From CAZAGT01 sp964484515 (GTDB lineage Bacteria; Desulfobacterota; DSM-4660; Desulfatiglandales; HGW-15): a stretch of 29,597 bases of DNA. The position numbers and the translations under genes are program-made. The stretch covers positions 1 through 29,597 of the forward strand of contig CAZAGT010000014.1 in the NCBI GenBank assembly GCA_964484515.1. Direction: 5' to 3'. The notes below the pieces were generated by a model. The model saw only the letters and a program-made list of their open reading frames with translations, was not told where the DNA came from and did no database searches. Shown here one piece after another: positions 23,251 through 29,597 of the stretch (its first letter is position 1; each line of letters opens with the position of its first letter).

Positions 23251-24010
23251 ATCTTATCTACGAGAAAGACGCCGACAAAGGGATATCCTTCTTATGACCC
23301 ACATCGTGCTGGGGTACCCCTCTTTTGAAGACTCCCGTAAGATAGTGGAGTCCATGGTCGCGGCAGGGGTGGATCTGATGGAATTGCAAGTCCCGTTTTC
23401 CGAGCCGACGGCGGACGGTCCCGTGATCCTGCATGCCAACCAGGAGGCGATCAAGAACGGTGCCACCGTGCAGCGCTGCCTTGAGTTTGCCGCCGATATG
23501 GTCCGGACTTTTGATATCCCTTTCCTCATTATGACGTATTACAATATCCTGTACAAATACGGGACAGAGCGTTTCATATCCGCCATGGCACAGGGAGGGC
23601 TCCGCGGATCGATCATCCCCGATCTCCCTCCTGAGGAAGGCCAAGACTATTTTGCGGCGATGGGGACTCGTGACCTGGCTCCGATCCTGATCTTCTCGCC
23701 GACCACCTCTCTCGAGCGGATGAGCTACCTTTCGGGTTACGCCCGGGGGTTCATCTACTGCGTTGCCAGGAAGGGGGTTACGGGCAAAGAGACCACTTTT
23801 TCGAAAGAGATGGCGGCCTACCTCGAGCAATGCCGGCACGCCACGGATCTGCCGCTCGCAGTCGGTTTCGGGGTCAAGGAAAAGCGGGACGTGGATTTCC
23901 TGAAAGGCAAAGCAGACATTGCCGTAGTCGGCTCCGAGACGATCCGATTAGTAGAGAGGGAGGGGATTGGCGCTGTCGGTGACTTCATCAGAGGCCTTCG
24001 AGAAGGTTAA
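23243..24010 (+). CDS. trpA: Tryptophan synthase alpha subunit
   Basis: Cleaves indoleglycerol phosphate to indole, which tunnels to TrpB. 255 residues. The catalytic Glu (E47) and Asp (D58) lie in LMELQVPFSEPTADGPVI; the widely conserved FSDP is FSEP. The second loop reads GLRGSIIPDLPPEE where most TrpA have a DG before the PDLP. IYCVARKGVTGKET provides the phosphate site, and VGFGVKEKRD the next loop. GTG 23243 with GGAG 7 bp upstream fits coupling to trpB; the longer frame lies inside trpB. It belongs to a divergent TrpA subgroup that I associate with deltaproteobacteria. Confidence 0.94.
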   Translation: MLESYLRERRRQRDILLMTHIVLGYPSFEDSRKIVESMVAAGVDLMELQVPFSEPTADGPVILHANQEAIKNGATVQRCLEFAADMVRTFDIPFLIMTYYNILYKYGTERFISAMAQGGLRGSIIPDLPPEEGQDYFAAMGTRDLAPILIFSPTTSLERMSYLSGYARGFIYCVARKGVTGKETTFSKEMAAYLEQCRHATDLPLAVGFGVKEKRDVDFLKGKADIAVVGSETIRLVEREGIGAVGDFIRGLREG

Positions 24011-24190
24011 GAGGTGGATAGGCCGAAGGTAGAAGGTAGAGGTAGCTTTCAATGTCTGAGCAGACTGAGCTTCGGATTTTTGAGTCCGCCCATGAAAGAA
24101 CATGGCTCTTGGGGGTGCCTGCGAGGCTCCTAAGAGAAAATGTGTATTCTTGTAACATTTTAGATTCTTTAAACGTTTTTTCACTTGGCC
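24011..24190. other. Non-coding stretch after trpA
   Basis: No credible gene. It has short repeats of GAAGGTAG near 24030, a CCATG-CATGG mini-hairpin near 24090, and an A/T-rich end. I see no convincing intrinsic terminator for the trp operon here. It leads into palindromic repeat copy B, with a further 140 bp of empty sequence (24410-24549) before the next gene. Confidence 0.5.
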
Positions 24191-24409
24191 CGTCCGGTCA
24201 TGGGGGTCTCTTTTCAAAGACGAGGAATTGAGTGCGAGGTCTTGGTGTAAGGCGCTACCCGAGGCGGCCGAAGGGCCACCGCGGAATATTCCCGATTGAG
24301 TGCCTGTGCGCATTCGCCCAATCTGCGTCGGCCGCCTTGCTTGGCAGCTTCTTCAGCGTTCGAGCGGGTAACGTTTCGTTTTTGAAAAGAGACCCCCATG
24401 GCCGGACGT
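24191..24409. repeat. Palindromic MITE-like repeat, copy B (after trpA)
   Basis: A 219-bp unit with about 28-bp nearly perfect inverted ends (left CGTCCGGTCATGGGGGTCTC then TTTTCAAA; the right end is its complement with one mismatch). It shares internal blocks with copy A, plus a 60-70 bp central segment (around 24265-24345, itself bounded by CGGCCG) that copy A lacks. No transposase. When transcribed it would fold into a long stem, possibly serving as the 3' end structure of the trp mRNA. Confidence 0.8.
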
Positions 24410-24549
24410 TGAGTCGTTTCAAAAACCTAAAATAATACGTATTTTTTAGTTCGAGCTTTGCGTGTTGTCTGAAACACTTCAGCCTTCAGTCTTCAACCTA
24501 AAGGCCTGGCTGGCGACGCCTTCGATAGCGATTGAAAGATGTAGGCGCC

Positions 24550-25935
24550 ATGCCCGATAGACATTTTGACGTCCTCGTGCTGGGGGGTGGCGCGGGTGGT
24601 GTCGCCGCGGCAGTGCGTGCCTCTCAGCTTGGCGGCCGAGTGGCGATTGTGGAGCCCCGCTACCTGGGCGGTTTTTGCGTAAACCGGGGTTGCATCCCCT
24701 TCGGATATACCCTTGCTGCAACCAAGATCCTTGGCGACCTGGTCTTTGGCAAGGATCTGGGGATTCACTGCTCAAGTAGCGAGCTGGACTCTGCGACGCA
24801 TACGAAGAAACGGACAGAGCTGGTTTCGTTCCTGCGCCTGGGAATTGCAGCGCTCCTGAAAAAACACCACATCGAGCTGATTTCAGGGCAGGGGCGGCTC
24901 AGCGAACCGGGCAAGGTTGACGTTCGAGGTGAGATCTTTTCGGGATCGAAGATCATCCTCGCGACCGGGGCCGGACGTTTCAACCACGAGATCGACGGGA
25001 TTGACGTCAAGAACATGTCGAGCAGTGATATTCTCCTGACCAACCAGGAACGACCCAGGAGCTGCCTTCTGCTGGGCGACAATCCTAAGATCATCGAGAT
25101 CGCACAAATCCTCCGATGCCTCGGGTCGCTGGTCTGGTTGGCCACCGGGGAGAGGGCCTTGCTGCATGATGAGAGCAAGGCAATCCGCACCCGGCTCACA
25201 AAGGCGCTCCGCAAGGACGGGATCAACGTGCTGACCCGAACCCGAGTCCTCTCATCGGAGCGGACCAGCAAGGGGCTTCGATGCATCCTCAAGGTAAAGG
25301 ATCAAGAGGAGCGTATCACCGTCGATCAGGTAATCCGTTTGAAGAGAGACACCGGCCTTGCTGAACTCGGTCTGGAGACCGCGGGCTTGAAGGGGGAGCG
25401 AGGTATTGTCGAGGTCAACGAACGAATGGAAACCGGTGTGGATGGGATTTACGCGATCGGGGATCTTAGCGCGCCTGAGGATTCACGCTATTCCCATCTG
25501 GCATCTGCCGGGGGGATCGTCGCCGCTGAAAATGCCATGGGACTTGAAAGCCGTATCGATCGCCGGACCGTCAGTCGTATCGCCTTTACCCAGCCTCAGG
25601 TGGCCTGCGTAGGACTTAATGAACTGGAAGCGAGAAAAGAAGGGTATGAGGTCATCACCGGGACGGCACCTCTCGCGATGAATCCGTTCGGCATGCTCAC
25701 CGCTCAAAGCGAGGGGCTCGTGGAGGTGGTTGCTAATAAACAAGACGGCGAAATTGTAGGAATACACATCCTGAGTGAATCGGCCGGGGAAATGGCCGCC
25801 CAGGCAGTCCTGGCTATTCAGTTGGGGGCTACCCTGGAGGATCTCACCAGAACGACCTTTCCCCATCCAACCCTGAGCGAATCCCTGGCCGAAGCCGCCA
25901 GGGATTGCCTCGGAAGACCCATCTACCTGCCCTGA
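24550..25935 (+). CDS. Dihydrolipoamide-dehydrogenase-like flavoprotein with degenerate NAD site
   Basis: 461 residues, class I pyridine nucleotide-disulfide oxidoreductase. FAD site VLVLGGGAGGVAAAVRASQLG at residues 8-28; redox disulfide C43/C48 in GGFCVNRGCIP; second FAD motif YAIGDLS; C-terminal catalytic HPTLSES with His439 and Glu444. The NAD(H) domain lacks the GxGxxG/E fingerprint: where lipoamide dehydrogenases have VIGGGYIGLE it reads LLGDNPKIIEI (about 174-184). The A-G-R-x-P-N segment reads IRLKRDTGL, and the CIPSK lysine is missing (CIPFGY). The electron partner is therefore uncertain. No lipoyl or 2-oxoacid dehydrogenase genes are adjacent; it stands alone between trp and tyrosine-breakdown genes. 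ATG 24550 was chosen over a TTG six codons upstream. Confidence 0.82.
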   Translation: MPDRHFDVLVLGGGAGGVAAAVRASQLGGRVAIVEPRYLGGFCVNRGCIPFGYTLAATKILGDLVFGKDLGIHCSSSELDSATHTKKRTELVSFLRLGIAALLKKHHIELISGQGRLSEPGKVDVRGEIFSGSKIILATGAGRFNHEIDGIDVKNMSSSDILLTNQERPRSCLLLGDNPKIIEIAQILRCLGSLVWLATGERALLHDESKAIRTRLTKALRKDGINVLTRTRVLSSERTSKGLRCILKVKDQEERITVDQVIRLKRDTGLAELGLETAGLKGERGIVEVNERMETGVDGIYAIGDLSAPEDSRYSHLASAGGIVAAENAMGLESRIDRRTVSRIAFTQPQVACVGLNELEARKEGYEVITGTAPLAMNPFGMLTAQSEGLVEVVANKQDGEIVGIHILSESAGEMAAQAVLAIQLGATLEDLTRTTFPHPTLSESLAEAARDCLGRPIYLP

Positions 25936-26012
25936 TCAAGGCCTTCGGCCCCAGCTAAGTTCTTTTGCACCTTACAAGAATTTGTGGAGGAAGAAACGGT
26001 TTCCAGCCTCCG

Positions 26013-26106
26013 AGGTGGGAGGACTGTGATCTCTTTTCTACGATTCCGGGGGCTCCCACCTGACGCCACGGCAATCAAATCGAAATCCGAGAGCGCAGAT
26101 TTCGAT
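26013..26106. repeat. Two inverted repeats in the convergent gap
   Basis: AGGTGGGAG (26013-26021) pairs with CTCCCACCT (26053-26061) across a 31-nt loop, and ATCGAAATC (26079-26087) pairs with GATTTCGAT (26098-26106) across 10 nt. They lie between two convergent genes and may limit read-through, but neither is followed by a T run, so they are not canonical terminators. Confidence 0.45.
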
Positions 26107-26186
26107 CCGAAGAAGATGTAACTTCCGCACCTTGTGCTCTCAGCGCCGACGTATTGACCGACAGATTCTTGTGAGGAGCCTATTCT

Positions 26187-27497
26187 TTATGTCTCTGCCG
26201 GAGGATGATCTCTTACGAGCGGAGGAAGGACTTTGCCGACGGCCTCACCAAATCCCACCCTGTAGCCCGCTCCTTGACACCATCCGGTCAGTGTCACCGT
26301 ATCGCCGTCTTCCAGGAAGGCCCTCTTTTCGCCGTTCGGCAGGATGATCGGCTCCTTTCCGCCCTTGGAAAGCTCCAACATGCTTCCGAACCCTCTTGCG
26401 TCGGGGGCACTGATCGTACCTGAAGCCATGAGGTCTCCGGTTCTCAGGTTGCACCCCGTGACCGTATGATGAGCAAGCTGTTGGCACATGTTCCAGTACA
26501 GATACTTGAAGTTACTTTGACTGATTCGCACGCCTTCTATCATCTGCCCTGTCTTGAGCCAGACCTCGAGGCAGATATCGTAGGCCTGTTCCCCTTCAGA
26601 GCTGAGGTAGGGTAAGGGCGGAGGGTCCTGCTCAGGTCCGGCGCAGCGAAACGGCGCGAGAGCCTCCAATGTTACAACCCAAGGCGAAATGGTCGTGGCG
26701 AAGTTCTTGGCATTAAAGGGCCCCAGGGGTTGATACTCCCACTTCTGGATGTCCCTCCCTGACCAATCGTTCACCAAGACCAGGCCGAAGATATGATCCT
26801 GCGCCTCACCAATCGGGACGGGTTTCCCGAGTTCGCTGTCGGTCCCAACAAAGAAGCCCATTTCCAATTCGAAGTCGAGGCTTCGGGAAGGTGCGAAGAA
26901 GGGTCGAGGCACTCCCTTTGGGTTTACCTGGCCGCAGGGGCGGTGAATAGAAGTCTCACTCAGTACGACGGAGCTCGCGCGTCCATGATAGGCTACAGGG
27001 AGGTGAACCCAGTTCGGCATCAAGGCATTCTCCCTCCCACGCAACATAGCTCCCACGTTGGCGGCGTGTTCTTTGGAGGAATAGAAGTCGGTATAATCCC
27101 CGATTTGAACCGGTAGCAGTAGTTCGACCCTGTCGACCGGAAGCAACACGCGCTCCCTCAGCGCGGCGTCATCTCTGATCGTGGATTCATCGGCTCCAAG
27201 CAGTCCGGAGACAATGGACCGGGCCTCCTTCCACGCAGGACGGCCCAGCGCGAGAAAGGGATTCAGACTTGCCGAGCCAAAGACTCCCCGTTTGAGATGC
27301 CGACAGGGGTCCAAGAAACCCAGCTCTTCGAGGGCCACCAGGTCCAAAACGTACTCCCCGATCCTAACACCGACCCGCGAACCCCCGGTCCCGTCCTTCC
27401 GGAAGACCCCAAACGGCAGATTTTGAATGGGGAAATGCGAGTCCGGACGGGTCTCGATGAAAGATTTCAGTTTTGGCTCTGTAGTATGATCAAACAA
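26187..27497 (-). CDS. fahA: Fumarylacetoacetase
   Basis: Hydrolyses fumarylacetoacetate to fumarate and acetoacetate, last step of homogentisate (Tyr/Phe) breakdown. About 436 residues from TTG 27497. N-terminal SH3-like part SHFPIQNLPFGVFR; catalytic part DYTDFYSSKEHAANVG (metal-binding Asp and catalytic His), PVAYHGRASSVV, FELEMGFFVG (metal-binding Glu residues), NDWSGRDIQKWEYQPLGPFNAKN, and the late NLRTGDLMASGTIS. No ATG gives the expected N-terminus; TTG 27497 with AAAGGA upstream puts the first motif at the usual distance, whereas ATG 27605 adds 36 residues without family likeness. In an operon-like row with the unassigned gene and homogentisate dioxygenase. Confidence 0.92.
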   Translation of the reverse strand: MFDHTTEPKLKSFIETRPDSHFPIQNLPFGVFRKDGTGGSRVGVRIGEYVLDLVALEELGFLDPCRHLKRGVFGSASLNPFLALGRPAWKEARSIVSGLLGADESTIRDDAALRERVLLPVDRVELLLPVQIGDYTDFYSSKEHAANVGAMLRGRENALMPNWVHLPVAYHGRASSVVLSETSIHRPCGQVNPKGVPRPFFAPSRSLDFELEMGFFVGTDSELGKPVPIGEAQDHIFGLVLVNDWSGRDIQKWEYQPLGPFNAKNFATTISPWVVTLEALAPFRCAGPEQDPPPLPYLSSEGEQAYDICLEVWLKTGQMIEGVRISQSNFKYLYWNMCQQLAHHTVTGCNLRTGDLMASGTISAPDARGFGSMLELSKGGKEPIILPNGEKRAFLEDGDTVTLTGWCQGAGYRVGFGEAVGKVLPPLVRDHPPAET

Positions 27498-27881
27498 TGT
27501 GCCCCGTTCCTTTCCCGTAACAGTCTCGTTTCTTGAAGTACGTTCCTTTGCCTGAACCCTCGCATAAGAGTTTCGTGCCCCTCTCCCCTCGGCGCGGATC
27601 CTCAATCACCTCCAGCGTTTCTCTATGCTCCTCCAGGAGGATAATCGCTTGGCAACCACTTGCCCGGCGCTCCGTGAAACAGCGCCAAATAGTCATAGGG
27701 CTTCTTCGCTAGTCCGGGACCGGGAGCCTCGGTTCAAAACAACCATTTGTGCCTATTTGTCGGAGACTTTTAATCCTTGCGCATCACACGCCGTCGGGAA
27801 CCTGGCCGGTTACGTGCTCTACAGAGACCATCCTCCAAGAAGTCCGGAAACATCTTCGTGCGTTGCGTAGAAATGAAAAGC
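27498..27881 (-). other. 384-bp gap between the unassigned gene and fahA
   Basis: No gene I can support. A 36-residue open frame (27623-27733, minus) reads KKPYDYLALFHGAPGKWLPS and ends soon after; it looks protein-like but has no start codon and might be the tail of a lost gene. Near 27535, TTCAAGAAACGA followed by GTTAC resembles the inner end of the palindromic repeat seen at 28961 and could be a decayed fragment. Confidence 0.3.
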
Positions 27882-28859
27882 TTAATCAAGGAGCCCGAAG
27901 GCCTTAAGGTGTTCACGGGGCTCGTCAAAAGAGCAACTCCCAAAACTGATCATGAATTCGCGACGGGCGTGATTTATCTCGTCTGCACGAACTGCTTCTC
28001 CTCGCCAAACAAAGCGGTCATTGCGGAACGTGAAGTTCTCAGGATCCTCATCATTGATGCAATCCTCGAGGCGCTGCTCTGTAGCTTTGTGTGCGTGCGC
28101 CATGATGCTTGCCCCGATGATATTGAAGAACCCATGACTCATGACCCCGACATCCTCCGTGTAGTGCCGTATAGGATTGTGCAGGCCCGCGGTGCATTTG
28201 AATGGCACACCGTTGTCGCGGCATGCCGCAATGACCGCTGCGACGCGTTCGGTTGGAGGAGTATCATCCGGTTTCGGGCCACCGCAACGAAGCTTGAAGC
28301 CAATGCGATGCCCCCCGTCAGCGGAACACACTTCACTCCATCGAGCCAATTCTCGAATGACGGCCCTATCGGTGTTGCGCCAATCTCCCCCGCCGGGGGC
28401 TTCGATAAACAACGTTCGCGTAGCAGAAGAGGTTTCATCGATTGTCGCTCTAAGGCTCTTGAAGAAGTCGGAGGCCCTACCCTGTGTCAGAATCGTTTCT
28501 GGAAGAAGGCGCATCTCGAGGACATCGGCCGCTGCCCACTTGACCGTGGCCGCGAGGTCACGGATCCTCCCTAGATCCGCACGCAGGTTTTGGAGAATCT
28601 CCTCTCTACTCTCGCCACCCCCAACAATGACCGAAAGATGCCAGGGCTCCGTCGACTTTCCAAACCATGCTTCGCCATAGGGGGCGATTTCCCTCAGCCT
28701 TCCAGCGGGGATGATAAACCGCGCCAGCATCCAGGCATCCTGAACCTGAAGGTAGCGGGCATAGTTGTTTAGGGCCGCGTCGAGCTCTAGCGCCGCGGGA
28801 GGGAACAGGCCGGCGTAATCGATGAGATCCGTCATAAAAGCCTTAAACGCATCATTCAT
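27882..28859 (-). CDS. Conserved protein of unknown function in the homogentisate operon
   Basis: 325 residues, soluble, no signal peptide or membrane segment. I recall homologous hypothetical proteins beginning '..LIDYAGLFPPA.L' in several phyla but no described function. Distinct blocks: DLIDYAGLFPPAALELDAA (N-terminus), DAWMLARFIIPAGRL, the central RIGFKLRCGG, ERVAAVIAACRDNGVPFKCT with AGLHNPIRH, then SHGFFNIIGASIMAH and FGSCSFDEPREHLKAFGLL at the end. The alternation of short hydrophobic strands and helices and the late K-T-GLH motif suggest a TIM-barrel-like fold (inference). The ATG is preceded by AGGAAAGAG. Position between homogentisate dioxygenase and fumarylacetoacetase suggests a role in aromatic ring-cleavage metabolism. 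It could be a maleylacetoacetate-handling enzyme, since no isomerase is visible, but nothing in the sequence proves this. Confidence 0.75.
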   Translation of the reverse strand: MNDAFKAFMTDLIDYAGLFPPAALELDAALNNYARYLQVQDAWMLARFIIPAGRLREIAPYGEAWFGKSTEPWHLSVIVGGGESREEILQNLRADLGRIRDLAATVKWAAADVLEMRLLPETILTQGRASDFFKSLRATIDETSSATRTLFIEAPGGGDWRNTDRAVIRELARWSEVCSADGGHRIGFKLRCGGPKPDDTPPTERVAAVIAACRDNGVPFKCTAGLHNPIRHYTEDVGVMSHGFFNIIGASIMAHAHKATEQRLEDCINDEDPENFTFRNDRFVWRGEAVRADEINHARREFMISFGSCSFDEPREHLKAFGLLD

Positions 28860-28960
28860 GACGCTTGCTCTTTCCTGTCCTCCCCCTTAAGCCGCAGCCC
28901 AATCAGTTTCAGATGTGCTCGTACGAAACTTCATGAAATGAGGTCTGTGATACCCTATCG

Positions 28961-29015
28961 CCTGGTCATGGGGGTCTCTTTTCAAGAAACGAAACGTTAC
29001 CTGCTCGAACGCTGA
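28961..29015. repeat. Palindromic MITE-like repeat, half copy C
   Basis: About 55 bp reading CTGGTCATGGGGGTCTCTTT then TCAAGAAACGAAACGTTACC and GCTCGAACGCTGA; this is the reverse complement of the right-hand end of copy B (24350-24405) with few differences. Only one terminus is present, so it is a truncated or solo end. It lies in the 227-bp gap between the dioxygenase gene and the unassigned gene. Confidence 0.75.
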
Positions 29016-29086
29016 CACCTCAAACCGAACACCGGAACCTCAGCGCTTCGGCTCCAATAAGGCCATCTTCGGATACCGCGTAGACG

Positions 29087-29597
29087 TTACAAACTGGGCG
29101 TCTCATCCAGCCATGACCTTTGGTACTCTAAATCTTCACAGGCCAGCGCCGCCTTGGCAACGGTAAGGGGCTCGAAGGTGTCGACCATGACAGCCAGCTC
29201 CTTCGTCTCTTTCTTCCCGATCGATTCCTCGATCTTCCCGGGATGGGGGCCATGCGGAAGGCCGTCAGGATGCAGTGTGATGGAACCGTACTCGATTCTC
29301 TTGCGGCTCATGAACTCCGTGCTGCAATAATAGAGGACTTCGTCGGAGCCGATATTGGAGTGATTGTACGGAGCGGGGATGGCCTCGGGATGGTAATCAA
29401 ACAAGCGCGGGACGAAGGAATAGACCACAAAGCCGTCCCCCTCAAAGGTCTGGTGCACGGGCGGGGGCTGGTGCAAACGGCCGGTAATCGGCTCAAAGTC
29501 TTCGACGTTCAAGGCCCAGGGGAAAAAGTAGCCGTCCCATCCCACCACATCGAAGGGGTGATGATCGAGGATCACCAGGTACAAGGCATTCTGTCTT
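29087..29597 (-). CDS. hmgA: Homogentisate 1,2-dioxygenase, C-terminal part
   Basis: Fe(II)-dependent, O2-using cleavage of homogentisate to maleylacetoacetate. 169 residues visible; the frame is open past the window edge. Motifs: DVVGWDGYFFPWALNVEDFE, HQPPPVHQTFE, FVPRLFDYHPEAIPAPYNHS (iron-ligand His) followed by NIGSDEVLYYC (Glu ligand), and ITLHPDGLPHGPHPGKIEES (second His ligand region). All iron ligands expected in this half are intact. It is the upstream member of a minus-strand group with the unassigned gene and fahA, implying tyrosine or phenylalanine use as carbon source when oxygen is available. Confidence 0.93.
   Translation of the reverse strand, partial: RQNALYLVILDHHPFDVVGWDGYFFPWALNVEDFEPITGRLHQPPPVHQTFEGDGFVVYSFVPRLFDYHPEAIPAPYNHSNIGSDEVLYYCSTEFMSRKRIEYGSITLHPDGLPHGPHPGKIEESIGKKETKELAVMVDTFEPLTVAKAALACEDLEYQRSWLDETPSL

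Noticed and set aside
27490..27696. 68-codon minus-strand open frame overlapping the 5' end of fahA
   Set aside because: It overlaps the fahA start in another frame, shows no family likeness and no ribosome-binding site.
1..29597. CRISPR array, prophage, integrase or full insertion sequence
   Set aside because: No regularly spaced repeats, no phage structural genes, no transposase or integrase found on either strand; only small non-coding repeats are present.

Overview
The window looks like chromosomal DNA of a Desulfobacterota/deltaproteobacterium-like bacterium, probably a strict or facultative anaerobe with some oxygen-dependent catabolism. This rests on the Gram-negative gene types, the archaeal-type aldolase inside the aromatic amino-acid cluster, the SNF2/SWIM pair, the style of TrpA, and an intergenic palindromic repeat of a kind I associate with this group. 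The assignment is an inference from remembered families, not from a search.

Layout. (1) 1-3584, + strand: the 3' end of a short-chain dehydrogenase, then a three-component TRAP transporter (dctP, dctQ, dctM) with a 163-bp inverted-repeat element between dctQ and dctM. (2) 3631-8430: a small ORF, then, on the minus strand, a FitAB/VapBC-type toxin-antitoxin pair followed by a SNF2-type ATPase and a SWIM zinc-finger protein carrying a C-terminal helix-turn-helix. The toxin-antitoxin promoter overlaps two abutting 11-bp direct repeats. (3) 8612-9110: a frameshifted GIY-YIG nuclease remnant, a terminator and tRNA-Asn(GTT). (4) 9215-16758, minus strand: a tightly packed shikimate/Phe/Tyr operon read as aroK-aroC-(class I aldolase like ADH synthase)-pheA-tyrA-aroD-aroE-aroA. 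(5) 16789-24010, + strand: a divergent trp operon, trpL-trpE-trpG-trpD-trpC-trpF-trpB-trpA, preceded by a clear attenuator (leader peptide with three Trp codons and two consecutive terminator hairpins). (6) 24550-25935, + strand: a dihydrolipoamide-dehydrogenase-like flavoprotein with a degraded NAD site. (7) 26187-29597, minus strand: a tyrosine/homogentisate breakdown block, reading homogentisate dioxygenase (partial), a conserved protein I cannot assign, and fumarylacetoacetase.

How the genes work together. The aro operon makes chorismate and channels it to prephenate, Phe and Tyr; the divergent trp operon takes chorismate to Trp. Both leave from one ~600-bp regulatory island (16442-17043) that holds two back-to-back sigma-70-like promoters and an intrinsic terminator in each 5' leader. 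No DAHP synthase and no 3-dehydroquinate synthase is present. The only 'first-step' candidate is the ADH-synthase-like aldolase, and it lacks all three residues I know as catalytic in the archaeal enzyme. That protein, and the unassigned protein between homogentisate dioxygenase and fumarylacetoacetase, are the best candidates here for undescribed biology. Small palindromic elements of one family lie in the trpD-trpC gap, after trpA, and (as a half copy) between the homogentisate dioxygenase gene and the unassigned gene.
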